Source of the DNA: Bacillus zhangzhouensis
GTDB taxonomy: Bacteria > Bacillota > Bacilli > Bacillales > Bacillaceae
NCBI GenBank assembly: GCA_025809375.1
Contig: CP099514.1
Coordinates: 2,655,528 to 2,719,527 of the forward strand
Length of the DNA: 64,000 nt
Reading direction: 5' to 3'
The translations under genes and the position numbers were made by a program. Shown here piece by piece: positions 8,699 through 17,612 of this stretch (positions are counted from its first letter, which is position 1; each line of letters opens with the position of its first letter). The notes under the pieces are model-generated. The model was given only the letters and a program-made list of their open reading frames with translations, was not told the DNA's origin and ran no database searches.

Positions 8699-8890
8699 GG
8701 AACATCATCCTTTCACATATTTTGACCAGTTGGTCACCTTACTTTATAATATAAAGAATTACACTGTAAAAAACAAGTTACAATCTGATTAATTTTTGAA
8801 AACTTTCGTCGTTTATGACCGATAAGTCACATCTCTTTGCGCACGTTTCCTAAGACATTTGTCTCTCGGTAAGAAAGGATGACATTCATA

Positions 8891-9769
8891 TTGAAAAAGA
8901 AAGAAAAAATGATCATTGAGGCTGGCATGAAATTATTTGCCAGCAAAGGCTACAACACAACGTCTGTTCAGGAAATTGCGGATGAATGCCACATGTCAAA
9001 GGGTGCTTTTTATCTTTATTTTAAATCAAAGGAAGCACTGCTCATTTCGATCCTTCATTACTATTACGATAAGGTATTTACCCGGATTCATGAGGTTCAA
9101 ACAGAGGGCGGCACACCAAAAGAAGCCTACCGCAAACAGCTCACTGTCTATTACGATAATATTTTGCAGCAAAAGGATTTTATTAAAATGCAGCTGAGCG
9201 ATCGAGCGCTTCCACTGAATGAAGAAACGCAGCAGCTCGCAAAAAAAATTAGGCTTGCGACCATCCAGCTTCACATCGATAACATTAAACAAGTGTATGG
9301 AGACGCTGCTCTTCCTTATATGGCTGATTTATGTTTGGCGATTGAGGGCATGAGCCATGTTTATTTCGAGCTTGCGATTTTATATGATTTTCAGCTGGAA
9401 GCAGAAGAACTTGCCACAACCATGATTCATCGTATCGATGATTTGATGGGCGGTATGATGAAGCGAAATGATCTTCCTCTCATCTCTGTAGATCAAGCGA
9501 GCGATTGGTTTGGTCCGATTTATGAACGGTCATTCGACCCGCTCACAGAATCTCTTTTAAAGGAATTAAGAGAGAGTGCTGAATCACACTATGAAGTGAA
9601 GGACGAACCTGAGTTATTTGAAGCGCTTGGCATTCTAGAAAATGAATTAAACAAACAAAAACCACGACAAGTCATCGTCAAAGGCATGCTGTACCAATTG
9701 AAATTATACGCACCGCTTCAAAGCAACTCTGAGTCACTTTTGCGTATTTTGAAAGAGGATCATTTGTAA
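8891..9769 (+). CDS. yuxN: TetR-family regulator YuxN
   Basis: This 292-residue repressor-type protein has an N-terminal TetR helix-turn-helix (IIEAGMKLFASKGYNTTSVQ, DECHMSKGAFYLYFKSKEAL) and a long ligand-binding C-terminal region, longer than the usual 190-200 residues. I chose the TTG at 8891 because the AAGAAAGGA site is 11 bases upstream; the ATG at 8879 touches that site. B. subtilis YuxN has the same size and sits at the same place between cssS and fumC. Ligand and targets are unknown. An insertion sequence lies downstream, in its former terminator. Confidence 0.85.
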   Translation: MKKKEKMIIEAGMKLFASKGYNTTSVQEIADECHMSKGAFYLYFKSKEALLISILHYYYDKVFTRIHEVQTEGGTPKEAYRKQLTVYYDNILQQKDFIKMQLSDRALPLNEETQQLAKKIRLATIQLHIDNIKQVYGDAALPYMADLCLAIEGMSHVYFELAILYDFQLEAEELATTMIHRIDDLMGGMMKRNDLPLISVDQASDWFGPIYERSFDPLTESLLKELRESAESHYEVKDEPELFEALGILENELNKQKPRQVIVKGMLYQLKLYAPLQSNSESLLRILKEDHL

Positions 9770-9863
9770 AACTCGGGGCATTGTTCACATCACTTTTAAA
9801 TGAAAAAAAACCAAGGGCAGCTGGGGACTGACCCCCGTTTTTGAGACAGGGATCAAAACACCT

Positions 9864-10775
9864 TTATACAGCCAATTGCCGATCGTTTATCGGTGATTGG
9901 TTGTTTCGTTTCGTTTGAATACGAATGTTGTTATAATAATAAATGTATTCTTTGACAGTGCGTTCTACGATGGAAGTTGTAGTTCGGTCAATCCTGTTAA
10001 GATAGAACGTTTCAGACTTTAGCGTGGAATGAAACGATTCGATGGAGGCATTATCAGCGGGTGTCCCTTTACGGGACATGCTCATGGTAATGCCTTTTAT
10101 ATGAACAGCTTTCTGATACTCGTAAGATGTATACACAGAACCTTGGTCGCTATGTAACACGCAGTTCTCAGTCAGTGCTGGGAGCTGATCAAGTGTGTTT
10201 AAGATAAAGTCTGTGTCCTGCTTATCACCAATCGTAAAAGCAATCACTTCTCCATTATATAAATCCAATATACTGGAAAGGTACAATGGTTTCTGTCCAT
10301 CAGGCAAATATGTGATGTCCGTTACTAGTTTTTCAAGAGGGCGATCAGACTGAAAGTTTCGATCCAGTACATGACCGGCCACGGCATAGGGCTGCCCATT
10401 CTTCTTACGCTTTTTCATTTTAACCCGGCACTGCCACTGGTTTTTCTGCATGATACGTTGAACAGTTTTATGGTCCATACGCATTCTCATTTTTAGTAGG
10501 GCTGTGATTTTTCAATATCCATATCGGCACGTTGAAAAGAAGACAAAAGGCTAAAATCAACATCATTTTAGCCCTTTGTCAACAATCTGGATTTGTTTCT
10601 CTAGCTGTCTTTTAGAATGATTCTGAGTCCGATCCTTTTTCCATCTATAGTACGAACTACGTGAGATGCCTAAATGGACACAAATGTCCTGTACCGTCAT
10701 CGTTTTGCACAATTCTTCTACCAGTTTGATTGACGTTTCCTTATCAACTTCCTTTCCAATTCGTTGTACTTTTTT
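9864..10775 (-). pseudogene. IS3 transposase orfB (DDE domain), interrupted
   Basis: Read from the frameshift site, the expected OrfB N-terminal part is intact (SIKLVEELCKTM, HLGISRSSYYRWKKDR, QLEKQIQ). It is then broken by a palindromic repeat (10527-10589) that brings a TGA. Past the repeat, the IS3 RYGYRK motif has its Arg codon changed to TGA, then KITALLK continues into an open frame that codes for the catalytic domain. That frame holds the DDE residues Asp58 (VTDITYL), Asp115 (HSDQGSVY) and Glu151 (ASIESFHS), numbered from the internal ATG at 10490. Two lesions make a working transposase unlikely. Confidence 0.88.
10527..10589 (-). repeat. dispersed palindromic repeat, copy in IS orfB
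   Basis: The sequence from CAGATTGTTGACAAAGGGC to TCTTCTTTTCAACGTGC is almost identical to bases 53919-53978 after the Mn-binding lipoprotein gene, with about four differences. Its core is a 16-bp stem with one mismatch (10542-10580): GACAAAGGGCTAAAAT, a 7-nt loop, then ATTTTAGCCTTTTGTC. A shorter relative lies at 37502-37541. Its presence within a transposase gene shows that it inserted there or was copied in. Confidence 0.85.
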
Positions 10776-11050
10776 AAAACTTCATTCTGTTGACTCAGGT
10801 AGCGATTTTCTGCCTGTAGTCTCTCTAATTCGGAAGAGTACTCGGGCCCCTTTCCATAGGTATATTGTTTTCCAACAGGCTGTTCGAACCGGTGTGTATC
10901 CCCAGCCTTATGCCACCTCAGCCATGTCTGAATCTGCGTCTTATTCTTGATATTCAATTCCTCCATGATCTCTTTCATAGATACGCCTGCCAATCTCATG
11001 TCTACAGCCTTCTGTTTGACTTCAACCGGATAACTTATTCTTGTCCCCAT
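10718..11050 (-). CDS. IS3 transposase OrfA (helix-turn-helix)
   Basis: This 110-residue protein has an N-terminal helix-turn-helix for terminal repeat recognition (KAVDMRLAGVSMKEIMEEL, TQIQTWLRWHKAG) and a C-terminal coiled coil (ELERLQAENRYLSQQNEVLKK). The start ATG follows GGAGGTG. An AAAAAAG slippery heptamer near the end (complement of 10769-10775) would allow minus-one frameshifting into orfB in an intact element. OrfA itself appears complete. Confidence 0.88.
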   Translation of the reverse strand: MGTRISYPVEVKQKAVDMRLAGVSMKEIMEELNIKNKTQIQTWLRWHKAGDTHRFEQPVGKQYTYGKGPEYSSELERLQAENRYLSQQNEVLKKYNELERKLIRKRQSNW

Positions 11051-11160
11051 AGAAAAAACACCTCCATGTTTTATTTCGGATCACAACGATCCGTTTTCAA
11101 ACTTGAAGGTGTTTTTTATTTGGCTCATCTTATGGGGTCAGTCCCGCTGCCCCTGGTTTC

Positions 11161-12555
11161 TTATTTTGCTTTCGGTGTCACCATTTCCTCTGGTTTCACA
11201 AATTGCTCGAACTGCTCTTCTGTTAACAGCTCTAATTGAAGTGCTGCTTCTTTTAGTGTTAATCCTTCTTTGTGCGCAAGCTTCGCAATTTTTGCTGCAT
11301 TTTCATATCCGATATGCGGGTTAAGTGCCGTCACAAGCATCAATGAATTGTTCAAGTTTTTCTCAATCGTTTCAAGGTTTGGTTCGATTCCAACTGCACA
11401 CTTGTCATGGAATGAGTTCATGCCGTCAGCAAGTAGTTCAACTGATTGCAAGAAGTTATAAATGATGACTGGTTTAAATACGTTCAGCTCAAAGTTTCCT
11501 TGGCTTGCCGCAAAACCGATTGTGGCATCATTCCCCATGATTTGCGCTGCAATCATGGTTAAAGCTTCACTTTGGGTTGGATTGACTTTTCCTGGCATAA
11601 TCGAGCTTCCCGGCTCATTTTCAGGAATGTTCAATTCGCCAATTCCGCAGCGAGGACCACTTGCAAGCCATCTCACATCATTGGCAATTTTCATTAAATC
11701 AGCTGCAAGTGCTTTTAAGGCACCGTGTGCATACGTAATTTCATCATGGCTTGTCAGTGCATGGAACTTGTTTGGTGAAGAATTGAATGTTTGACCTGTC
11801 AGCTTGCTGATTTCCTCAGCAACATATTGACCGAACTCAGGATGTGCGTTAATGCCTGTACCAACAGCAGTTCCGCCAATTGCCAGCTCTCTCATTTTTT
11901 CAGTTGATTCTAGAATCATTTCTTTTGAACGGTCCAGCATGTATACCCAGCCGCTAATCTCTTGACCAACTGTCAGCGGTGTTGCATCCTGCAAGTGCGT
12001 ACGGCCGATTTTCACAATTTCTTGATATGCTTTTGCTTTTTCATCAAGAGTTGCTCTTAACTGGTCAATAGCAGGCAGCAATTTTTTGTACACAGCTAAA
12101 ACAGCTGCCACGTGCATCGCCGTTGGGAATGTATCATTCGAGCTTTGGCTGCGGTTCACATCATCATTCGGGTGAATGCTGAACTCACTATTTTTATCTT
12201 TCAAGTAAGCAGTTGCTCTATTTGCAACGACTTCGTTCATGTTCATGTTACTTTGTGTTCCACTGCCTGTCTGCCAAACAACAAGCGGAAAATGCTCGTC
12301 ATACTTTCCGCTGATAATGTCATCACATACAGCAACAATTGCTTCTGCTTTTTCGCTTTCAAGGTTGCCAAGACGTTCGTTGGCAATCGCTGTGCTGCGT
12401 TTCAAAATTGCAAACGCATTCATAACTTCCTTCGGCATTTTCTCAGAACCGATTTTGAAATTTTCTTTGCTTCGTTGTGTTTGTGCACCCCAGAACTTGT
12501 CCTTCGGCACTTTGATTTCGCCCATTGTATCTTTTTCGATTCTAAATTCCGTCAT
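11161..12555 (-). CDS. fumC: class II fumarase FumC
   Basis: This enzyme reversibly hydrates fumarate to malate in the TCA cycle. The 464-residue protein has the family signature [11 protein letters not shown], the substrate-binding SGTQSNMN and the THLQDATPL segment. I chose the ATG at 12555 ([13 protein letters not shown]), seven bases after GGAGGG; the upstream ATG at 12570 overlaps that site. It is in the same position as in B. subtilis, next to yuxN and gerA. The insertion sequence ends 16 bp beyond its stop codon, but one arm of its terminator survives. Confidence 0.94.
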   Translation of the reverse strand: MTEFRIEKDTMGEIKVPKDKFWGAQTQRSKENFKIGSEKMPKEVMNAFAILKRSTAIANERLGNLESEKAEAIVAVCDDIISGKYDEHFPLVVWQTGSGTQSNMNMNEVVANRATAYLKDKNSEFSIHPNDDVNRSQSSNDTFPTAMHVAAVLAVYKKLLPAIDQLRATLDEKAKAYQEIVKIGRTHLQDATPLTVGQEISGWVYMLDRSKEMILESTEKMRELAIGGTAVGTGINAHPEFGQYVAEEISKLTGQTFNSSPNKFHALTSHDEITYAHGALKALAADLMKIANDVRWLASGPRCGIGELNIPENEPGSSIMPGKVNPTQSEALTMIAAQIMGNDATIGFAASQGNFELNVFKPVIIYNFLQSVELLADGMNSFHDKCAVGIEPNLETIEKNLNNSLMLVTALNPHIGYENAAKIAKLAHKEGLTLKEAALQLELLTEEQFEQFVKPEEMVTPKAK

Positions 12556-12644
12556 TATGTATCCCTCCATAGCTTCTCATCACTCAACTCTATTCTATAC
12601 AAAAAACGTAAATCCTTTAAGCGTTTTCAATTAAAATTTTATCT

Positions 12645-12812
12645 TTATTTTAATTTTAGTTCAATATAAACGCGAACATCCTTCGAATATTTGTATTTTG
12701 GGTTCGTTTTTCCGTAATCCTTTGATGTATATGTCACCTCATAATGCTTGTCAAATGACTGTAGAATACGGTCAATCTCTTCTTTTGTCCCTGCTAAACG
12801 AATCTGTGCCAT
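12645..12812 (-). CDS. small conserved protein, DUF3970-like (55 aa)
   Basis: This short reading frame follows GGAGGAAACAG. The protein begins MAQIRLAGTKEEIDRIL and ends in a predicted beta-strand (KDVRVYIELKLK); the KYKYSKDVRVYIEL stretch is typical of small Bacillus proteins annotated DUF3970. It has no membrane segment. It is probably an independent gene, with about 90 bp to fumC and divergent from gerA. Function is unknown and the family assignment is from memory. Confidence 0.68.
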   Translation of the reverse strand: MAQIRLAGTKEEIDRILQSFDKHYEVTYTSKDYGKTNPKYKYSKDVRVYIELKLK

Positions 12813-12865
12813 CTGTTTCCTCCAAAACCCTCATTCTTTCTTTTACCACAAAATAATGTAACACA

Positions 12866-12895
12866 GAATATTGTTTTTTCAAGCAGGTAATGCTA
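12866..12895 (+). promoter_or_regulatory. candidate sigma-G promoter of gerA
   Basis: GAATA (12866-12870) and AATGCTA (12889-12895), 18 bp apart, resemble the forespore sigma-G consensus (GHATR, 18 bp, CATNHTA) with one deviation in the second box. The gerA operon is sigma-G dependent in B. subtilis, so the position 29 bp before the gene is reasonable. This is a pattern match only. Confidence 0.4.
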
Positions 12896-12923
12896 AGAAA
12901 AAGATTTAAGGCGGGTGATCCGA

Positions 12924-14348
12924 ATGAATCAAACTCCATTAAAAGAGCACTTATACGATAATCTCTCTGTCGTCCTTCCGCAATTAAAGGAAATGGACGA
13001 TTTGGTCCATGAGAAAAAAACGCTGCCTAACGGACAGGTTGTTTATTATTTATACATAAAAGAAATGAACGAAACGATGGAGATTCAAACCTTTTTAAAG
13101 CTGCTTCTCCAAGATCATACGTCTCTCACAAAAGAGAAGCTGGAATCCAATTTATCGATGATGACCACCCGTTCGGTGAAGACCACCGAGGAATTGGTCG
13201 ATGCAATTTTTGAAGGGCATTGCGTGGTGCTGATTAACGGATTTCAGCATGCATATATTTTAGAAACGCATGGAACGAAGAAACGCAGTATAGGGGATGC
13301 TACCTCTGAAACAGTTGCGAGGGGACCAAAAATTTCCTTTATTGAAGATTTAGATACGAACTTAGCTCTTGTAAGACAGCGGTTGAAAAACCCCGACCTC
13401 AAAACGGTTGACATGAAGATTGGACAAAAGAAATACACCCAAGTGACCATCATGTACATAGATGGGATCGCTCAATCATCTGTTTTAAAAGAAGTGAAAA
13501 AACGGCTCAAGCAAGTCACCATAGATGATATACAAGACTCTGGGGTTCTTGAGGAGCTGATTGAGGACAATGTGTACTCTCCTTTCCCGCAAATCCAAAA
13601 CACAGAACGGCCGGATAAAGTAGCATCTGCTTTAAATAATGGACGTGTCGCCATTTTTGTCGATCATTCACCTTTTGTGTTAATTGTACCTGCTTCTCTC
13701 GCGACGATTATGCAATCACCTGATGATTATTATGAAAGGTGGATCGCTGCCTCTCTCATTCGGCTGCTGCGCTTTTCCTCTATCTTTCTGACATTATTTT
13801 TATCAGCCATTTATATTGCGCTTGTGTCCTTCCATCAAGGACTTTTACCAACACCTCTGGCTATTTCGATCTCAAGTACAAGAGAAAATGTCCCCTTTCC
13901 GCCTATTATAGAGGCACTTATCATGGAGATAACGATTGAGCTGCTACGGGAAGCCGGTTTAAGGCTGCCAAATCCGCTCGGTCAAACAATTGGACTTGTA
14001 GGCGGAGTTGTCATCGGACAGGCGGCCGTTCAGGCTCATATTGTGAGCTCGATCATGGTGATTATCGTCAGTGTGATTGCCCTTGCCTCCTTTACTGTTC
14101 CTCAATACGGGATGGGCATGTCGTTCCGCGTGCTCCGCTTTGTGTCCATGTTTACAGCAGCTACCTTTGGTTTATATGGGATTGTGCTGTTCATGCTCGT
14201 TCTCCTTACTCATTTAACACGGCAAAAAAGTTTTGGTACGCCTTATTTCTCACCAGATTTTGTGTTCAGCTATAAAAACAAAGACAATTCCATTATTCGA
14301 TTGCCTTTGAAAAATCAAAAGAAAGGAGAACGATATGGTCAATCATAA
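12924..14348 (+). CDS. gerAA: spore germination receptor subunit GerAA
   Basis: This is the A subunit of the L-alanine germinant receptor in the spore inner membrane. The 474-residue protein has a large N-terminal soluble domain (about 240 residues, including EDLDTNLALVRQRLK and LEELIEDNVYSPFPQIQNTE) and a membrane domain with several helices carrying the conserved ESIR-type stretches (ENVPFPP, RLPNPLGQTIGLVGG). I chose the ATG at 12924, downstream of AAGGCGGG, over the GTG at 12915. The gene overlaps gerAB by 14 bases. Strong likeness to B. subtilis GerAA and the fumC neighbourhood support the gerA name. Confidence 0.92.
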   Translation: MNQTPLKEHLYDNLSVVLPQLKEMDDLVHEKKTLPNGQVVYYLYIKEMNETMEIQTFLKLLLQDHTSLTKEKLESNLSMMTTRSVKTTEELVDAIFEGHCVVLINGFQHAYILETHGTKKRSIGDATSETVARGPKISFIEDLDTNLALVRQRLKNPDLKTVDMKIGQKKYTQVTIMYIDGIAQSSVLKEVKKRLKQVTIDDIQDSGVLEELIEDNVYSPFPQIQNTERPDKVASALNNGRVAIFVDHSPFVLIVPASLATIMQSPDDYYERWIAASLIRLLRFSSIFLTLFLSAIYIALVSFHQGLLPTPLAISISSTRENVPFPPIIEALIMEITIELLREAGLRLPNPLGQTIGLVGGVVIGQAAVQAHIVSSIMVIIVSVIALASFTVPQYGMGMSFRVLRFVSMFTAATFGLYGIVLFMLVLLTHLTRQKSFGTPYFSPDFVFSYKNKDNSIIRLPLKNQKKGERYGQS

Positions 14349-15429
14349 AGAGTCGATCACCAGCTATCAGGCAAGTGCCATAATAACCAATACAACATTA
14401 GGTGCAAGTATGATGATTCTGCCAAGAGCAATGGCTCAGGCTGCAGATACACCTGACGGCTGGATTGCACTCTTACTCATGAGTGTCGTTTACATTGTAT
14501 TTATTTTTGCGAATGTCCTTATGATGAAAAAAGTCCCCTTCTCCTCTTACTATGATTATACAAATGAGGGGCTTGGAAAGTGGATTGGTGCTTTTGCTAA
14601 CCTACTGATTATTATTTATTTTCTTGGTGTTGCCAGCTATGAAGTACGGGCTATGTCGGAAATGGTGAAGTTTTTTTTGCTCCAAAACACACCTGTAGCG
14701 GTGACAATGATCAGCTTTATTTTGGTTGGTCTTTATCTTGTAGTCGGCGGAATTGGTGATTTTGCTAGGCTGTGCCCTTTTTTCCTCATTGTTAGCCTGA
14801 TTATCTTATTTGTTGCTTACGGACTCAGTGTTCAAGAGTTTAAGTTAGATAACCTCCGGCCTGTTTTAGGAGAGGGCTTCTCACCTGTCTTCAAATCCTT
14901 AAACGCATCAGCTATTTCGTTTGTCGGCATTGAAATGATGCTGTTTATGCCTGCCTATATGAACACGCAAAAATACACCTTTGCTTATGGCACAGTCGGC
15001 TTTTTGATTCCTGCGATCATCTATATTTTCACCTATATTCTTGTGATTGGCGCGTTCACGGTGAAAGAAACTGCGACTTTGACTTGGCCGACGATTGCCT
15101 TATTTCAATCGTTTGATATACAAGGGATCTTTATTGAGCGAATTGAATCCTTTTTGCTTGTCGTTTGGCTTGTTCAGCTTTATACGAGCTTTGTAGGATA
15201 TACGTTTTTTGCTGCAATGGGGGTATCCAAACTGACCAAGTTTCCTAAAAAGGTGGTTCTCGCCTTAATAGGGATTGTTATTTTCTTTGCCGCTATTTTT
15301 CCAAAGGATATCGATACAGTCCGAGATTATTTAACCTATATAAACAATCTATTTTTTCTTTTATTCGGCATTCTACCGTTCCTATTATTTATGATCGTGT
15401 ATTACAAAAGGAGGCGGAAAGCAGCATGA
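14335..15429 (+). CDS. gerAB: spore germination receptor subunit GerAB
   Basis: This 364-residue integral membrane subunit, related to amino-acid permeases of the APC superfamily, has about ten helices and should bind the germinant amino acid. It starts with a conserved N-terminal stretch (SYQASAIITNTTLGASMMILPR) typical of GerB proteins. The start lies inside the end of gerAA after AAAGGAG, and its end overlaps gerAC by four bases, so the three subunits are translationally coupled. Confidence 0.92.
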   Translation: MVNHKESITSYQASAIITNTTLGASMMILPRAMAQAADTPDGWIALLLMSVVYIVFIFANVLMMKKVPFSSYYDYTNEGLGKWIGAFANLLIIIYFLGVASYEVRAMSEMVKFFLLQNTPVAVTMISFILVGLYLVVGGIGDFARLCPFFLIVSLIILFVAYGLSVQEFKLDNLRPVLGEGFSPVFKSLNASAISFVGIEMMLFMPAYMNTQKYTFAYGTVGFLIPAIIYIFTYILVIGAFTVKETATLTWPTIALFQSFDIQGIFIERIESFLLVVWLVQLYTSFVGYTFFAAMGVSKLTKFPKKVVLALIGIVIFFAAIFPKDIDTVRDYLTYINNLFFLLFGILPFLLFMIVYYKRRRKAA

Positions 15430-16547
15430 AAAAAAAGGTATCTTGCGCGATATTGACGCTGATTCTCTTATGCGGATGCTGGGATAGTACAAATATTGAA
15501 GAGCTTAACATGGCGATTGGGTTTGCGGTCGATAAAGGGGACCAAGGACATAAATTAAGGTTGTCTATGCAGGTTCTCGTACCTCAAAAAATTGATCAAG
15601 AAGCAAATGTGAAAGATCCTACAAAAATCATTGAAACAAACGGTGATTCGATTCATCAAATATTCCGCACAACGGCGCTGAAAAGCCACCGCATTTTCGC
15701 ACAGCAGCTAAGGGTGTATTTATTTTCTGAGGAACTCATCAATGAGAATAAATTCGACCTCGTTATTAATCAATTCATTCGCGACAATGAAACGAGAAGA
15801 GGAAGCCTCGTCTTTATGACCTCTGAAAAACCTGGAGACATCCTAAAAATCAATGATGACGGGCAGCCAGCTTCTTCTACATTATCTGATATTTCTAACA
15901 ATACAAAAACGACCATACGTATGTTCAAGCCCGTTTCATTAGGAGATATTTCTTCTGCTATGCAAAACAACGTATCTTTTGCTGTTCCGAAAGTCGGGGT
16001 GGATCAAGGGAAATTAATGCTAGACGGAGCCTCTATTATTAAGAATAGACGATTTCTCACTAGCATCTCTCCGTTAGCAGTGCAGTCATACAACCTGTTG
16101 ACTGGGGACGGAAAAGGCGGAATCATTGAATTTGAATATGATCACAGCATCTATTCGTTTGAGATTTTTAAACTGAAACACAGCATTGAGACGAATAAAA
16201 CAGCAAGCGGAACATATCAATTTAATGTGTCAGTGGAACTTGATGGAAGATTGTCTGAGGATTGGAATGAACGAGAAAACGCATTTAATGAAAAGTATCT
16301 CCAAGAGATTGAGGGTGTAGTGAAGCGTCGATTAGAGAAAAACGTAAAAGATTTCATTGAGGAATTACAGCATGAGATCAAAGCAGATATTTGCGGGTTT
16401 TATCAAAAAGCCAGCATTGCCTATCCAAAGGACTATCGAAAAGAAGCGAAGCATTGGGATGAGATTTTTAGTGAATCGGACATTCGTTACAAGGCAAGTG
16501 TGAAAATCCGTGACTTCGGGACTAAGGGCGCAACACAACCTTTATAG
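15426..16547 (+). CDS. gerAC: spore germination receptor lipoprotein GerAC
   Basis: This 373-residue lipoprotein subunit has a signal peptide with lipobox LLCGCWD followed by the typical GerC start (STNIEELNMAIGFAVDKG). It is expected to be diacylglycerol-modified and held on the outer face of the spore inner membrane. The ATG overlaps the gerAB stop. The protein ends GTKGATQPL; downstream, after 36 bases, is a small membrane gene in the same direction. Confidence 0.92.
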   Translation: MKKKVSCAILTLILLCGCWDSTNIEELNMAIGFAVDKGDQGHKLRLSMQVLVPQKIDQEANVKDPTKIIETNGDSIHQIFRTTALKSHRIFAQQLRVYLFSEELINENKFDLVINQFIRDNETRRGSLVFMTSEKPGDILKINDDGQPASSTLSDISNNTKTTIRMFKPVSLGDISSAMQNNVSFAVPKVGVDQGKLMLDGASIIKNRRFLTSISPLAVQSYNLLTGDGKGGIIEFEYDHSIYSFEIFKLKHSIETNKTASGTYQFNVSVELDGRLSEDWNERENAFNEKYLQEIEGVVKRRLEKNVKDFIEELQHEIKADICGFYQKASIAYPKDYRKEAKHWDEIFSESDIRYKASVKIRDFGTKGATQPL

Positions 16548-16583
16548 AGTATGTTAAAATGGTAAGAAAAAAGGGTGTCAATC

Positions 16584-16952
16584 ATGAAACGAGCTTTACT
16601 TTCGGCCGGCATTCTATTTTTGATTCTAGGGATACTTCTGTTAATATTTGTATTCATGCAATCAAAAGAAGATTTCTTCATTGAAGCCGACAGCTTTTCA
16701 AGCACAATTTTGATCGTGGTTTATTATGGACAAACCCCTGCGCTCCTTCTATTGGGAGGCGGATTATTCGTCGGACTTTCACAGATCATTGATTTGCAGG
16801 AAAAAAAAGCGGCAGCAGCAAAGGAAAGCGTCAAGCTTTTATCCGAAATGAAGAAAACCTTGGAAGAAAAATCGGCCAAGGAGCAGGAGGCTTTTCCAGT
16901 TCCTGAGCTCCATCAACTATCCGAACGTCCGATCACAGGACAGAAGGACTAA
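16584..16952 (+). CDS. small membrane protein after gerAC, unknown
   Basis: This 122-residue protein has two hydrophobic segments (about residues 5-27 and 44-68) and a charged, helical, Lys/Glu-rich cytoplasmic tail (QEKKAAAAKESVKLLSEMKK) likely to form a coiled coil. The ATG at 16584 follows AAAAGGGTG; a GTG nine bases upstream overlaps that site. It lies 36 bp after gerAC and ahead of a clear terminator, so it is probably the fourth gene of the gerA transcript. I do not recognise the family. Fourth-gene (D-type) membrane proteins are known with some ger operons, but likeness to those was not established. Confidence 0.75.
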   Translation: MKRALLSAGILFLILGILLLIFVFMQSKEDFFIEADSFSSTILIVVYYGQTPALLLLGGGLFVGLSQIIDLQEKKAAAAKESVKLLSEMKKTLEEKSAKEQEAFPVPELHQLSERPITGQKD

Positions 16953-16968
16953 TTGTACGCATATTTAG

Positions 16969-16994
16969 CAGCTTTCACTTGAAAGCTGTTTTTT
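16969..16994 (+). terminator. terminator of the gerA operon
   Basis: CAGCTTTC and GAAAGCTG form an 8-bp perfect stem with a 4-nt loop, followed by seven T residues. Confidence 0.9.
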
Positions 16995-17372
16995 TATTGA
17001 ATCAGCTTATGGCGGAGCGCATACACAGCCGCTTGCGTTCGGTCTTCCACATCAAGTTTGGAATGAATGTTGGTAAATATGGGTCTTTACCGTTTTAATT
17101 GTAATAAATAATTCCTCGGCAATGACCTTATTCGATTTCCCATCCGCAATCAGTTTTAAAATCTCTATTTCTCTTGCTGTTAATGAATCATGAAGGATGG
17201 ATCCATTTGATGAATGACGGAGTGAGCATCTTCAATTTCCTGACAAATTCTTTTCGTTGCTCGATGCCATCCATCCCTTCCATGACAAGATCCATTAAAA
17301 TCACATCTGGTCTTAATTCAACGGCTAGCCTTTTTGTCCATCTGACGCTTCACCAATGACTTCAATATCAGC
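16994..17372 (-). pseudogene. liaR: decayed liaR (LuxR-type response regulator) remnant
   Basis: The minus strand holds successive LiaR-like pieces in different frames: ADIEVIGEASDG, then LRPDVILMDLVMEGMDG (receiver domain with phosphoacceptor Asp), then a LuxR helix-turn-helix stretch ([33 protein letters not shown]), and after a further frame change [19 protein letters not shown] with an intact TAA stop. Internal deletions and frameshifts remove the rest. B. subtilis has the lia cell-envelope stress genes exactly here between gerA and yvqK. No liaS, liaF, liaG, liaH or liaI is recognisable in the window, so the whole locus has been lost apart from this debris. Confidence 0.85.
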
Positions 17373-17578
17373 CTGCTACTTTGTCTGGCTTTTTCTTTTT
17401 CTTCTCACCGTTCTCTTTTTCAAGATTGACTTTCAAGAAGGCTTCCCGTCATCTGATGTTTCCTTTTTATCGACATCAAAAACAGGTTAATCTTCATAAG
17501 CGATAGCCGGCAAAACGTGTCACAGATTGATCTTTGATTGCGACTAGAGTCGTAACAACGCAGCGGCAGAACCTAATC
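17373..17578. other. non-coding debris between liaR remnant and yvqK
   Basis: About 200 bp with no intact gene. A minus-strand stretch encodes a Lys-rich fragment (VNLEKENGEKKKKKPDKVAG) that ends at a stop codon next to the liaR remnant. It may be the end of another lost gene of the region, but I could not match it to a lia protein. Confidence 0.5.
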
Positions 17579-17610
17579 AAAAGGCACTTTTCTTATTTGA
17601 AGAGTGCTTT
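17579..17610 (-). terminator. terminator of yvqK
   Basis: An AGGCACTTTTC / GAAGAGTGCTT imperfect stem with a 6-nt loop; on the minus strand it is followed by a short T run. It lies directly after the yvqK stop codon. Confidence 0.65.
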
Positions 17611-17612
17611 CC

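Larger units (their letters stand above)
9824..11145 (-). mobile_element. IS3-family (IS150-like) insertion sequence, degenerate
   Basis: This 1,322-bp element has 12-bp terminal inverted repeats GGGACTGACCCC and a 4-bp target duplication GCTG (9820-9823 and 11146-11149). It carries two overlapping minus-strand reading frames: orfA with a helix-turn-helix and leucine-zipper type coiled coil, and orfB with a DDE catalytic domain, linked by an A6G slippery sequence as in other IS3 elements. orfB is interrupted by a palindromic repeat and an in-frame TGA, so the copy is probably immobile on its own. It sits inside the loop of an old bidirectional terminator between yuxN and fumC. Confidence 0.9.

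Noticed and set aside
12112..12669. Long plus-strand reading frame opposite fumC
   Set aside because: It is antisense to the conserved fumC coding region, Cys/Phe-rich, with no ribosome binding site; it is a shadow frame.
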